Shown: one piece after another, positions 1-8,268 of the stretch
Position numbering within the stretch: the first letter of the stretch is position 1
Layout of the letters: each line of letters begins with the position of its first letter
NCBI GenBank assembly: GCA_044224705.1
Contig: JBGAJY010000060.1
Coordinates: 1-25,747 of the forward strand
Origin: M3007 sp044224705
GTDB taxonomy: Bacteria > Bacteroidota > Bacteroidia > Chitinophagales > Saprospiraceae
Direction: 5' to 3'
Length of the DNA: 25,747 bases
The notes under the pieces: model-generated
The model's input: the letters and a program-made list of their open reading frames with translations, nothing else
The model's database searches: none
Told to the model about the DNA's origin: nothing
Made by a program: the position numbers and the translations under genes

Positions 1-15
1 GTCTTTGGGGGAAAT

Positions 16-203
16 AACCACAGTAGTTTTTTTGACCACATAAAGGACACATAAGGGCACATAAAGAAAAAGGGTGGGGACGCTCTCGCGATACACTGGA
101 ATGCATTGTCAGCAATGCCCAAACGGTAAGCAAGAGCATCCCTACCCTTTTTCTTTATGTGCCCTTATGTGTCCTTTATGCGGTCAAAAAAAACGCTGTG
201 GTT
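16..203. repeat. Long inverted-repeat element, copy 1 (CACATAAAG family)
   Basis: Two arms of about 71 bases (16-86 and 133-203) are nearly perfect reverse complements around a 46-base spacer. Each arm carries three tandem iterations of a CACATAARG unit, and the outer ends read AACCACAG and CTGTGGTT. The spacer holds its own small hairpin, GCATTG-tcag-CAATGC (103-118). The right arm reaches into the stop codon of the truncated haemoglobin gene (202-204). There is no reading frame resembling a transposase. A related copy lies at 14097-14218. It could be a MITE-like element, a bidirectional terminator, or both; only the symmetry is certain. Confidence 0.85.
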
Positions 204-594
204 ACAAGCGTCCGATGCCGTGCGTGGCGCTGAACTTGGGCTTCCAGGTCTCCGCAATGGCGTAAGCCCGGAACTTGGCATCCTCAGCTTTGGGGCCAGC
301 GAACAAGTCGTCCGCCGCTTCGCGGAACAAGGCCACCCAGCGATCAAAATGCTCCGGGGTGAAGGGTTCCTTGTCGTGCACGTGCCAGTGTTTTTCCAGC
401 GGATTGCCGCGGTAGGTATCGCTGCCCAGCAGCAGAAATTCCCAAAACGCATACATTCTGGGCAGGTGCTCAGGCCAGTTGACCTGAGCCACTTCATTGA
501 AGATATACCCAATCACTTCGTCACGGCGGACTTTTTCATAAAAAGTGTCTACCAGCTGGCGCACGTCTTCCGGGTAAGTGATGTCTGGTTTCAT
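202..594 (-). CDS. Group III truncated haemoglobin
   Basis: This 130-aa protein matches the group III truncated (2-on-2) haemoglobins, small cytoplasmic haem proteins linked to oxygen or nitric oxide/peroxide chemistry. The family N-terminal pattern is clear: a Tyr in VDTFYEKVRRDEVIGYIF (B10 Tyr19), then VNWPEHLPRMYAFWEFLL. The presumed proximal haem ligand is His82 in EHFDRWVALF. Length is usual for the family (about 120-140 aa). The ATG at 592-594 is the first residue of the conserved block, so the start is firm. The gene is last in a minus-strand run after the YgjP-like peptidase, across a 77-bp gap filled by a tandem/inverted repeat. Its TAA stop lies in the arm of the inverted repeat at 16-203. 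The physiological substrate cannot be told from sequence. Confidence 0.92.
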   Translation of the reverse strand: MKPDITYPEDVRQLVDTFYEKVRRDEVIGYIFNEVAQVNWPEHLPRMYAFWEFLLLGSDTYRGNPLEKHWHVHDKEPFTPEHFDRWVALFREAADDLFAGPKAEDAKFRAYAIAETWKPKFSATHGIGRL

Positions 595-596
595 TT

Positions 597-678
597 TTTT
601 TAGTCGGTTAGTCGGTTAGTCGGTTAGTCAGTTAGTCAGTTAGTCGGTTAGTCGACCAACCGACTAACCGACTAAAAA
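597..678. repeat. 8-bp tandem repeat folding back into a hairpin
   Basis: TAGTCGGT is repeated six times from 601 to 648 (two units read TAGTCAGT), followed by a partial seventh. The repeat then turns round: 597-617 and 658-678 are perfect 21-bp reverse complements ending in T and A runs. On the minus strand this gives a long stem followed by T residues, placed just after the YgjP-like gene. The TAG stop of that gene (672-674) lies inside the right arm. The haemoglobin gene starts 2 bases past the other end. It probably ends or attenuates transcription between the two genes. Confidence 0.85.
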
Positions 679-1406
679 TCACATTTGGACCCATTAATTT
701 TCAGCCACTTTTCGTGGGCCTTGTAGTTCGGCATGAAGCGTTCGACCACGGCCCAGAAACGGTGGGAGTGGTTGGCTTCGACGAGGTGTGCCAATTCGTG
801 TACAATGACGTACTCCAGCACTTCATCGGGTGCGAAGAGCAGCCGGGTGGAAAGGTTGATGTTGCCGGTGCGGGAGCAGCTGCCCCAGCGGGAATGGCTG
901 TATTTCAGAGCGACGGACAGGATCGGGCGGTTGACGGTCCGGCGGTTGACGGCGTGGACGCGCTGTTCGATTTCATGCTGAAAATCGGCCGCCACGATGC
1001 GTGAAAGCAGGGTTTTGACCACCTTTTGATCGGCATGCAGGCTGAGGCACAGGCAGATCGTATCGCCTACCAGCCGGGCGGTGCTGGTAGCCCTGGCGGA
1101 GGTGTTGATCTCGATTTTATATTGCCGCCCGCCGACGGAAAGCAGGTCTCCGTTTTGGTAGGTTTTTTCCACAAAAGAGTCCCTTAACGCCGGTTTTTTG
1201 GCAAAAACCTGCTGTACCCAGAGGTGCAGCCGTTCAGCGTGCTGCGCCCATTCGCCGTCGCTCAGACCTTTCGGAATACGCACTGTGACGCCCGTATGCC
1301 GCAGGCTGAACGTCACCGTCTGCCGCCGCTCCACATGGATGTTGACGGGCAGTTTGACGCCGCTCACGGCCAGTTGGGAGACGTATTTGGTGCTTTTTTT
1401 CGGCAT
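672..1406 (-). CDS. YgjP-like (DUF45) zinc metallopeptidase
   Basis: This 244-aa protein belongs to the YgjP/DUF45 family of M48-type, SprT-like predicted zinc metallopeptidases. The diagnostic region is near the C-terminus: SRWGSCS (about 172-178), then HELAHLVEANHSHRFW. His203, Glu204 and His207 form the HExxH site and His213 is the probable third zinc ligand. The N-terminal half shows the family's beta-rich region (VTFSLRHTGVTVRIP). There is no signal peptide, so it is probably cytoplasmic. Length is normal for the family. It lies 33 bp downstream of serC on the same strand and is probably co-transcribed with it. No substrate is established for most members, so function beyond metallopeptidase is not claimed. 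Confidence 0.88.
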   Translation of the reverse strand: MPKKSTKYVSQLAVSGVKLPVNIHVERRQTVTFSLRHTGVTVRIPKGLSDGEWAQHAERLHLWVQQVFAKKPALRDSFVEKTYQNGDLLSVGGRQYKIEINTSARATSTARLVGDTICLCLSLHADQKVVKTLLSRIVAADFQHEIEQRVHAVNRRTVNRPILSVALKYSHSRWGSCSRTGNINLSTRLLFAPDEVLEYVIVHELAHLVEANHSHRFWAVVERFMPNYKAHEKWLKINGSKCDF

Positions 1407-1439
1407 CGTCTTTTTTTGAAAATTGCAGTTGCCACTGCT

Positions 1440-2516
1440 TTATCCTTTCCGCTTCGCAAAATCCTGCATCAGGTCTACGAGGACCTGGACGCTGGATTTG
1501 GGCATGGCGTTGTAAATGGACGCCCGGAAACCGCCCACCGAGCGGTGCCCTTTGAGGCCTACGATGCCGTTGGCTTCGGCTTCGGAGAGGAAGTCCTTTT
1601 CAAGGGCCGCATAGCGGTCTTCCATCACATAGCACACGTTCATCAGCGAGCGGTCTTCTTTGACCACCGTGCCCCGAAACAGCGGATTGGCATCGATTTC
1701 ATCATACAACAACGCAGCCTTGGCCTTGTTTTTCCGTTGAATGGCTTTAAGGCCGCCGCCTTTTTTCAGCCAGCGCAGCGTAAGCATCGACACGTAGATC
1801 GGGTACACCGGCGGGGTGTTGTACAGTGAATTTTCTTTGATAAAAGTGCGGTAATCGAGCATGGTGGGCATGTAGCGCTGCACTTTGCCCAGCATGTCTT
1901 CCCGGACGATCACCACGGTGGTGCCGGCGGGTCCGACGTTTTTCTGCGCTCCGGCGTAGATGAGTCCGAAGGGGTTCACGTCCACGGGGCGGCTCAGAAA
2001 ATCGGAGGACATGTCGCACACGATCGGCACCGGCGACTTGGGAAATTTGTGGAGCTGTGTCCCGAAAATGGTGTTGTTGCTCGTCAGGTGCAGGTATTTG
2101 GCATCCTTCGGGATCTTGTAGCCTTTCGGGATAAAGGTGTAATTCTGTTCTTTGGACGAGGCCAGCACGTTTACGTTGCCGAATCCTTTGGCTTCCTTGA
2201 TGGCCTTGTTGGCCCAGGTGCCCGTATCCACGTAGGCGGCGGTTTCGCCGGTGTCGAGCAGGTTCATGGGGATCATGAAGAATTGTGTGCTGGCGCCGCC
2301 GCTCAGCCAAAGGACCTGGTAGCCTTCTGGCAGGTTGAGCAGTTCGCGCATGAGCGCGTTGGCTTCTTCAATGATGGCGGTGAATTCTTTGCCGCGGTGC
2401 GAAATTTCGAGCAGGCTCAGCCCGATGCCTTCGTAATTGGTGACGGCTTTGGCGGCTTCTTTGAGCACCGGAGCGGGCAGGATGGCCGGCCCGGCGGAGA
2501 AATTGTGTTTTTTCAT
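1440..2516 (-). CDS. serC: Phosphoserine aminotransferase SerC
   Basis: SerC (EC 2.6.1.52) is the PLP enzyme that converts 3-phosphohydroxypyruvate and glutamate to O-phosphoserine in serine synthesis; it also acts in the DXP-dependent pyridoxal phosphate route. The 358-aa protein has the family marks: NFSAGPAILP at the N-terminus, SGGAS (72-76), SNNTIFGTQ (146-154), the PLP lysine K192 in YAGAQKNVGPAG, and GHRSVGGFRASIYNA near the end. The frame is open 37 codons further upstream, but that extension runs through a repeat. The ATG at 2514-2516 gives the standard N-terminus and length. serA is not adjacent. It lies between a helical-repeat gene (125-bp gap holding an inverted repeat) and the YgjP-like gene (33-bp gap). 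Confidence 0.96.
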   Translation of the reverse strand: MKKHNFSAGPAILPAPVLKEAAKAVTNYEGIGLSLLEISHRGKEFTAIIEEANALMRELLNLPEGYQVLWLSGGASTQFFMIPMNLLDTGETAAYVDTGTWANKAIKEAKGFGNVNVLASSKEQNYTFIPKGYKIPKDAKYLHLTSNNTIFGTQLHKFPKSPVPIVCDMSSDFLSRPVDVNPFGLIYAGAQKNVGPAGTTVVIVREDMLGKVQRYMPTMLDYRTFIKENSLYNTPPVYPIYVSMLTLRWLKKGGGLKAIQRKNKAKAALLYDEIDANPLFRGTVVKEDRSLMNVCYVMEDRYAALEKDFLSEAEANGIVGLKGHRSVGGFRASIYNAMPKSSVQVLVDLMQDFAKRKG

Positions 2517-2561
2517 TGTCTGGATGGCGATTAATCGGCGGGGCAAAAGTAGGGGAAAAAA

Positions 2562-2647
2562 CAGTGGCAGTTGCAGTCTACGCGGGTTGTGGTCAAGGCA
2601 GAATAACTGCGGACTACCACGACCCACGTAGACTGCAACTGCTACTG
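2562..2647. repeat. Imperfect inverted repeat between serC and the upstream gene
   Basis: Arms 2562-2594 and 2612-2647 are reverse complements with a few mismatches and small offsets. Each is built from loosely repeated GCAGTT/CAGT units, and a small GCAG-aataa-CTGC hairpin sits at the apex. The right arm overlaps the TAG stop (2642-2644) of the helical-repeat gene, so on the minus strand the structure forms right at the end of that message and before serC. A short GCAGTTGCCACTGC stretch at 1425-1438, between serC and the YgjP-like gene, resembles part of an arm. Confidence 0.75.
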
Positions 2648-4042
2648 CAACTTACCCAACAGCCACTCCCGCTCCGCCACCAGGGGCGTCTCCCGGATCT
2701 TTTGGGACAATTTGGCGCGGCCGTCGCGGTCGTTGGGCGAGAGACGCAGGAGCCGGGCGGTGTAGCGGGCGAGGTTGCGGTACATCTCGCGGTGGTAACC
2801 CAGTTCGCCGTGGCGGCGCAGCCAGGTCATCAGGTTGTCGAGCAGTGATTCGAGGGCATCGAAGGCTTCCTGTTCGAAGTAAATTTTGAGCAGCATTTTC
2901 CGGCTTTCCAGGTTGTACATGGCGTCGGGGAAGCTCACGTCGCGCAGCAGTTCGAGGGCGCCGTCGTGGTCGCCCTGGCGGAAACGGAACAAGGCCAGGT
3001 TGTACCGGTAAATATTATCGCGGTCTTCGGCGGGCAGCTGCGGGCGGTATTGTTCCAGAAAGCGGGCAGCCTGCTCCCATTCCTGCAAGGCCAGGAAAGT
3101 CATGAGCACATTGTTGTAGGTAAATTTCGAGAGGATGCCGCGCTCGTCCTGCAACAACTGTTGTTCTAGTCCGAGCAGGTAAAAACCCAGCACGCTGCGG
3201 ATGGCCTCGCGTTGGCCTTCGTTGATCCGGCGGATGTTGTGGTTAATGGCCAGCATGAGCAGACCTTTGGCGTCGTCGCGTGGCAGGTCGGGCAGGTTGT
3301 CGGCCAGCCGGGCCCTGAATTGATCGGACAAGCCCGATTCTTCCGGATGCGTCAGCATCTGGTGGCCCAGGTGGTAAAGTGCCACGGCGGGGGTGTTTTC
3401 GTGGGGGCGTCCGGGCATTTGTTCGAGCAGGAGCGCCATCCAGTCGGGGGCGAATCGGGCCTGGCGGCGTACTGCGCCCTGGGCTTCGGCCATACAGGCG
3501 AGTTGCATCAATTGGCCGGCGTACCAGTTGTTGAGGGCGGCGGTGAGGGTGTCGGCGGGAAAAACCTGGGCGCGTTTGGCCTGCAACTCCCACTCGTATT
3601 GTTCCAACGTGAGTTGAAAATCAATCCAGTAGCGGGCAATGTCGGAACGGCCGGTTTTTTCGGCGGCCTTGGTGGCCTCGCGAAAGGCGAGTTGAATGTT
3701 TTTTTCCAGTCCGCGTTTGCGCGCAGCGCGCAGCCAGTACAACTCCCGGCGGCAGGGGTCGGCGGCCAGTTCCTGGGCGATGAGGTATTCGCGGATGATG
3801 TCGAGCAAGGCGCTCATCTCGTGGCGCAATTTGTTGCCCGCATCGGCGCGGCCGAAAACCGCCTGCGCAGCGGCCACGGGTTCGGGCGAAGCGCCGCTGC
3901 GCAGGCGGTCACAAAGAAATTCGAACAACCGGATGGGCGCTTTGCGGTGATTGAAAGCCGGCGAACTCAGCCATTTGCGGACACCTTGCTGCTCCCAGGG
4001 GCTGAGCGAGGAGAGGGCTTCAAAAAGAGCGGAATCGGTCAT
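2642..4042 (-). CDS. Uncharacterised helical-repeat protein, paralogue A
   Basis: I do not recognise a named family for this 466-aa protein. It looks almost entirely alpha-helical, with no signal peptide, membrane segment or catalytic motif. The C-terminal half reads like TPR-type helical hairpins (for example YNLALFRFRQGDHDGALELL). It is visibly related along its length to the protein at 18074-19501. Aligned landmarks include FTYNNVLMTFLALQEWEQA against TQFNNVVSIACGVKDFDWA, a shared LRRH, and similar ends (EREWLLGKL against FKDWLLEKA). The N-terminus (LSPWEQQGVRKWLSSPAFN) also matches in pattern. The ATG at 4040-4042 is the first start after an AT-rich promoter region divergent from the T9SS gene. 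A scaffolding or regulatory role is possible but unproven. Confidence 0.8.
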   Translation of the reverse strand: MTDSALFEALSSLSPWEQQGVRKWLSSPAFNHRKAPIRLFEFLCDRLRSGASPEPVAAAQAVFGRADAGNKLRHEMSALLDIIREYLIAQELAADPCRRELYWLRAARKRGLEKNIQLAFREATKAAEKTGRSDIARYWIDFQLTLEQYEWELQAKRAQVFPADTLTAALNNWYAGQLMQLACMAEAQGAVRRQARFAPDWMALLLEQMPGRPHENTPAVALYHLGHQMLTHPEESGLSDQFRARLADNLPDLPRDDAKGLLMLAINHNIRRINEGQREAIRSVLGFYLLGLEQQLLQDERGILSKFTYNNVLMTFLALQEWEQAARFLEQYRPQLPAEDRDNIYRYNLALFRFRQGDHDGALELLRDVSFPDAMYNLESRKMLLKIYFEQEAFDALESLLDNLMTWLRRHGELGYHREMYRNLARYTARLLRLSPNDRDGRAKLSQKIRETPLVAEREWLLGKLQ

Positions 4043-4126
4043 AGGTGGGCAACAATTCAGGTATTTTGTGAAATCGTTTTATTTGATAATAGCCTTTATA
4101 AAATCTTGGCTATCAATATTTATTTA

Positions 4127-4155
4127 CAAAAATATAAAAATATTTTTCCGGCAAA
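4127..4155 (-). promoter_or_regulatory. Candidate Bacteroidota promoter for paralogue A
   Basis: Read on the minus strand, a TTTG (4155-4152) is followed after 17 bases by TATTTTTG (4134-4127), a full match to the -7 consensus TAnnTTTG. The spacer is slightly shorter than the usual 19-21 bases. Transcription would begin near 4120, about 75 bases before the ATG at 4042. Confidence 0.4.
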
Positions 4156-4169
4156 GTTGATTTTTTGAT

Positions 4170-4201
4170 TTTGTTCCGGCAAGGGTATGGGCGGACTTTT
4201 G
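4170..4201 (+). promoter_or_regulatory. Candidate Bacteroidota promoter for the T9SS protein gene
   Basis: A TTTG (4170-4173) is followed after 20 bases by GACTTTTG (4194-4201), which differs from the TAnnTTTG element at one defined position. The spacing fits the known -33/-7 architecture. Transcription would start some 15-20 bases before the ATG at 4226, giving a short leader. Confidence 0.45.
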
Positions 4202-4225
4202 TACCGTACCAAACAATTTTACGCC

Positions 4226-7200
4226 ATGAAAAAGAAATTCCTGTTTGCCTGCTGGCTGGCCATTTGCGGCCTCGGCCTTGCACGGTTGACGGCTCAAAGC
4301 CAGAATCAGAAAGTCATTTTCCCCACTCCTGCGGGCTTCGAATACTCCAACGGGCAGACGATCCGCCCCACTGCCGACGGCGGCTACATCCTTACCGGCT
4401 GGGCCAAAACCGACGACAACCAGTCCTGGACCAGCCTGCCGAGAGTGATCAAAGTGGACGCCGATCTGCAAACCCAATGGGACGGCATTTACCTGCAGGC
4501 ATCCCCGCCCGGCCCCTCCGTCGACGTGATCAGCGCCGGCTGGGAAATGCCGGACGGCAAATTCCTCGTCAGCATGAAGGACGACTCTACCTCGAACGAC
4601 CTGCTCCGGTTCGACGCGGCGGGCACGCTGCTGGATGTGCTCGCCCTGCCCAACAACACGCAAGACCTGCGGATCAAAAGCGCCCTGCCGAACGGCAACC
4701 TCGTGGCCACCCGCCACATGAACATCGGCGGCTGGAAAGCGGGCATCGTGCACCTCGATGGCAGCGGCGCCATCGTGTACCAGCAAACCATCGATGCGAT
4801 CGGAAACAGCGAGTTCGACGCCTTGCCTTTGTCCAACGGCGACCTCCTGTTCCGGACCTACAATTTCCAGGTCCAGAAATACACGCTCTACCGCGTCGAC
4901 AACCTGGGCAACCTGATTTGGCAATCGCCGCCAACGCCCAATCTCGGCGGCCGGCTGGTGGCCACACCCGACGGCGGCTTCGCTCTTTCGAGCGAGACAA
5001 CGCCCGCTTTTTCGCTCCGTTTGTTCGACGGACAAGGCAACCTGACGTCCACCACGCCGGTTTTTCCCATTCAGGGCACCGTGGGCAGCCTCGCGTTTTA
5101 CCCGGACGGCAGCTTGCTGGTGGCAGGTACGACGGTGACCAACCGCGGTTTTATGCTCCGCCTTACCCTCGACGGCACCCAGCTCTGGGCCGTCGAATCG
5201 CCGGCAGACAACCAGCCCGACCAATTCCGGCTTTCGGGCTGGCCCACCGCCGACGGCTGGGCCGTGGGGGTGTCCGATCTGGACTATTACTCCTGGGGTT
5301 TGCAGACCCATTTCGGCATGCTGCGCGTACAGGCCAATACCGGCATCTTTATCAATACGCTCAGCGGGCGCGTGGCAAAAGACAACGATGAATCCTGCAC
5401 GGTGGAAGCCGCTGAACCGGGCGTGGGACATACCCGCATCACGGCGACCAACGCCGGCGGGGAGACCTGGGGCACTTTTTCCGACGCGGCCGGGGATTAT
5501 ACCCTGCTGCTGCCTTCCGGCGATTTCACGCTGACGAGCCAGCCGGTTTACCCTTTCTTTTACCAATGTCCGGCAGCGCCGGCCGAGGTGTCGTTTGCAC
5601 CGATGGTCAATGGTCTGGCGGCGCTCGACCTGCCCCTCGAATCGCAAAATATCATTCACCAGATCTCCGGCCACCTGACGCTCGACCAAAACGGTAACTG
5701 CCTGGCCGATGCCGGCGAAGCTCCCCTGCAAAACTGGTCTTTGCAGCTGGTTGTGGGCAATCAGCACCTCAACCTGAACACCGACGCCAACGGCTACTAT
5801 TCGCTTTTCGTACCCGATGGCAACTATCAGTTGCAGGCTTATCCCTTCAATTACAACTTTGGTTTTTGCGGCGCCGCGGCAGTGGATATTTCGTTCAACG
5901 ACCCCACTCCGTCCACCTTCACAGCCGACTTCGTGGCTTTTCCAAAAACCGATTGCGCCCAGATGCGGGCTTACCTGTCCTCATCCAATATCCGCCCCTG
6001 CACGACGGCCACGGTTTACGCCGAATACCGCAATGATGGAACCGTGGTGGCCGAAAATGCGGGTTTGCACATCACCCTGGACCCTGGCATGAACTACGCC
6101 AGCGCAGTGCCGGCGCCGAGCCAGGTCGACGGAAACGAACTCTGGTTCAACCTGGGCGACGTGCCGCCGACCCCCAGCGGCTGGCAGGGCTCGAAAGTGA
6201 AAATTTATGTCCAGACGGATTGCGATCTGCCGGTGGGCAACCAGGTTTGCGTGCAATCCGAGGTAACGCCCGACGAATGGTGCCCCGACGACTGGGATGG
6301 CGCCATCGTGGCCGTCGAGGGTGAATGTATCGGCGACAGCGCCTTCTTCACCATCAAAAACATCGGCAACGCGCCCAACAGCCAGTCGCTCGATTTTGTG
6401 ATCGTGGAGGACCAGATCGTGCTGAAACAAGGCATGTTCCAACTGCCTCCGGGTGGTTTCCAGGTGGAAGGCGTGCTGCCTTTGGGTATCGACACGGCCG
6501 TCACGATCATCGCCGACCAGGAGCCGGGCTTCCCGGGCGGTACTTCCGTGACCTTCTCTCTGGCCAATTGCATCAGCGGACACAGTCAGCCCGGCGCTTA
6601 CGGCGGCTCGCCGGGGCCGTTCAGCACCCAGTACTGCCGCGCGGTGACCGGTTCCTACGACCCGAACGACAAGGACGCTTATCCGGCGGGGTCGGGCCCG
6701 GAGCACGTCGTCTATCCCGGCACGCCCTTGCTGTACACGATCCGTTTTCAGAATACCGGCACCGACACGGCATTCATAGTGGTGCTGCGCGATACGCTCT
6801 CGGCCCATCTCGATCCCGCGACGTTGCGGATCGAAAGCGCGAGCCACCCCTGCGAGGTGTTCCTGTACGGCGATCTGGTGGAAATTACCTTCCACCAGAT
6901 CCTCTTGCCCGACAGCACGATCAACCCGGAGGCATCGCAGGGTTTCGTTTCTTTCTCCATCGACCCGAGGCCCGATCTGCCGCCCGGAACGGTGGTCGAG
7001 AACCGAGCAGCCATTTATTTCGACTACAACGAAGCGGTGCTGACGAATACGGTGAGCCGCAAATACGACCAGCTGTTTACGGTCAAAATCGACGACCCGA
7101 AAGACGGGCGGCTTTCCGTAAAAATATACCCGAACCCGTTCAGCGAAATGACCACGCTGGAACTGCCGGAATCGGCGCCCGCAGGGCAGTATGTGTTTGA

Positions 7201-7360
7201 ACTGTATGATTTTACCGGGCGCAGCCTCAAAACGTGGTCTTTTGACCAGTCCCAACTGACGATCCGCCGGGATGACCTGCCCGAAGGCGTTTTTGGATGG
7301 CGGCTGATGCGGGAAGGCATGGTCATGGCAAGCGGCACAGTGACGGCGGCAGGGGAATAA
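4226..7360 (+). CDS. Large secreted protein with T9SS sorting domain
   Basis: This 1044-aa protein starts with a signal peptide (MKKKFLFACWLAICGLGLA, probable cleavage near residue 25). Residues ~30-375 hold repeated blades of the DGGYILTGW / DGGFALSSE / DGSLLVAG kind, suggesting a beta-propeller. Two CarboxypepD-reg/SdrD-B-like modules follow (~380-475 and ~478-570, each with a DAxGxYxLxxPxGxxxL pattern), then CARDB/DUF11-like beta domains. A conserved GSYDPNDKDAYP block (~807) opens the DUF7619-type domain that often precedes sorting signals. The end (~964-1044, VKIYPNPFSEMTTLELP onward) is a type A T9SS C-terminal domain, directing export across the outer membrane and surface attachment or release. 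The ATG at 4226 was chosen over an in-frame ATG at 4187 because it begins the signal peptide. The ligand is unknown. Confidence 0.9.
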   Translation: MKKKFLFACWLAICGLGLARLTAQSQNQKVIFPTPAGFEYSNGQTIRPTADGGYILTGWAKTDDNQSWTSLPRVIKVDADLQTQWDGIYLQASPPGPSVDVISAGWEMPDGKFLVSMKDDSTSNDLLRFDAAGTLLDVLALPNNTQDLRIKSALPNGNLVATRHMNIGGWKAGIVHLDGSGAIVYQQTIDAIGNSEFDALPLSNGDLLFRTYNFQVQKYTLYRVDNLGNLIWQSPPTPNLGGRLVATPDGGFALSSETTPAFSLRLFDGQGNLTSTTPVFPIQGTVGSLAFYPDGSLLVAGTTVTNRGFMLRLTLDGTQLWAVESPADNQPDQFRLSGWPTADGWAVGVSDLDYYSWGLQTHFGMLRVQANTGIFINTLSGRVAKDNDESCTVEAAEPGVGHTRITATNAGGETWGTFSDAAGDYTLLLPSGDFTLTSQPVYPFFYQCPAAPAEVSFAPMVNGLAALDLPLESQNIIHQISGHLTLDQNGNCLADAGEAPLQNWSLQLVVGNQHLNLNTDANGYYSLFVPDGNYQLQAYPFNYNFGFCGAAAVDISFNDPTPSTFTADFVAFPKTDCAQMRAYLSSSNIRPCTTATVYAEYRNDGTVVAENAGLHITLDPGMNYASAVPAPSQVDGNELWFNLGDVPPTPSGWQGSKVKIYVQTDCDLPVGNQVCVQSEVTPDEWCPDDWDGAIVAVEGECIGDSAFFTIKNIGNAPNSQSLDFVIVEDQIVLKQGMFQLPPGGFQVEGVLPLGIDTAVTIIADQEPGFPGGTSVTFSLANCISGHSQPGAYGGSPGPFSTQYCRAVTGSYDPNDKDAYPAGSGPEHVVYPGTPLLYTIRFQNTGTDTAFIVVLRDTLSAHLDPATLRIESASHPCEVFLYGDLVEITFHQILLPDSTINPEASQGFVSFSIDPRPDLPPGTVVENRAAIYFDYNEAVLTNTVSRKYDQLFTVKIDDPKDGRLSVKIYPNPFSEMTTLELPESAPAGQYVFELYDFTGRSLKTWSFDQSQLTIRRDDLPEGVFGWRLMREGMVMASGTVTAAGE

Positions 7361-7376
7361 GACCACAGATCAAAAT

Positions 7377-7425
7377 CAATGCAGATGACCCTCCCGGCAA
7401 AATGCCGGGAGGGTCATCTACATTG
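7377..7425. terminator. Bidirectional hairpin between convergent genes
   Basis: Arms 7377-7398 and 7404-7425 are 22 bp long with one mismatch; the inner 16 bp are perfect and GC-rich, around an AAAAT loop. It lies between the convergent T9SS protein gene (stop 7360) and the peptidase-like gene (stop 7495). No long T tract follows on either strand, so termination may not be of the classical intrinsic type. Confidence 0.75.
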
Positions 7426-7494
7426 GAATTGGCGCGAAAACAGACAATCCTGATTCATGCGAATCGGGGAGAAATCTTATCCAGGCATCATCCT

Positions 7495-8268
7495 TCATTT
7501 AAAAAACGCTTTCCATTCTTTCAACAATTGTTCCTCCGAGGTGCCAAGTTGTGTAAAAAAGGCTTCCTTTCGATTCACGGGCAGCAATTCGAGCAGTTTT
7601 TGACGGCCGTAGCGGTGGTCGATGAACAGCACCACCGAGCCGGACAGCCCGTATCGCAACGGGCCGCTCCAGAACTGATCGAGTGAAGCCGGGATTTTTC
7701 CTTCGGCAATCGCGCGCTTCACCGGAGCGAGCCTTGCCGAATCGCATTGCCCGGAAGCGTATGCAGCCAGGCCTTCCGCGAACCAGTCCAGCCCTTGATA
7801 GTCACTGAAATCGGGGCTTGGGTTGCGCTGTCCGTGAAACACGTGCACGAATTCGTGGGCAATCAATCGTTGGGAGGTGTTCCGGTCGGACCACCGGTGC
7901 TCACAGGCTTCGGTGGCCCATTGACGGGGCGCCAGCAGGTCGAGTTGTGTGGCCACTCCGCTGGCGACCATCCAGCAATCGGATTTGAAATCGGGCATGT
8001 TCCAGGCCTGTTGCCATTGGGCGTCCATGGCGGCGCGGTCGGGATGGATGCGGATATCGAATTTTTTTAAAAAGGGCTGCCCGAAAAAGGCCTCGACCGA
8101 GTCGGCCGCGGCGGCAAACATGCGACGGCAGGTTTTAATATCCCGCTGTTCCGTTTTTTGGTAATAAATGTCATAGCGGCTGTTTTTGGAGACTTTCCAG
8201 GGTCCGGAAAAGTAGTTCGGCAGCAGGAACAGGAACAAACCTGTGAAGAAAGGAAGTGTTTTCATCAT
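7495..8268 (-). CDS. Secreted gluzincin-type (HExxH) metallopeptidase-like protein
   Basis: This 257-aa protein opens with a short hydrophobic signal sequence (MMKTLPFFTGLFLFLLP). It carries a zinc-binding HEFVH (His138, Glu139, His142) followed by DWFAEGLAAY, whose Glu165 would be the third ligand. This HExxH...E layout is that of the gluzincin / peptidase MA-like superfamily. The protein is short and no substrate is evident, so catalytic activity is likely but not certain. It lies 68 bp downstream of rhaI on the same strand and might be co-transcribed with the rhamnose genes. The frame offers ATG-ATG (8268-8263). The first ATG is the 3' end of a perfect 12-bp hairpin, which could control its translation. 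Confidence 0.8.
   Translation of the reverse strand: MMKTLPFFTGLFLFLLPNYFSGPWKVSKNSRYDIYYQKTEQRDIKTCRRMFAAAADSVEAFFGQPFLKKFDIRIHPDRAAMDAQWQQAWNMPDFKSDCWMVASGVATQLDLLAPRQWATEACEHRWSDRNTSQRLIAHEFVHVFHGQRNPSPDFSDYQGLDWFAEGLAAYASGQCDSARLAPVKRAIAEGKIPASLDQFWSGPLRYGLSGSVVLFIDHRYGRQKLLELLPVNRKEAFFTQLGTSEEQLLKEWKAFFK

Noticed and set aside
16..203. Insertion sequence
   Set aside because: The ends are inverted repeats, but there is no transposase frame and the interior is only 46 bases. It is at most a non-autonomous element.
74..265. Small plus-strand frame inside the first inverted repeat
   Set aside because: It is encoded mostly by the repeat arm and loop and overlaps the haemoglobin gene. A protein from a near-perfect palindrome is unlikely.
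601..656. Direct repeats that could suggest a CRISPR array
   Set aside because: The units are 8 bp with no spacers and no cas genes nearby; it is a simple tandem repeat forming a hairpin.
4124..5767. Long minus-strand frame of 547 codons opposite the T9SS protein gene
   Set aside because: Its translation is rich in Gly, Arg, Gln and Val without domains, and it lies antisense to a gene with a signal peptide and recognisable modules. It is a codon-bias shadow. The same holds for the minus frame at 5981-7366.
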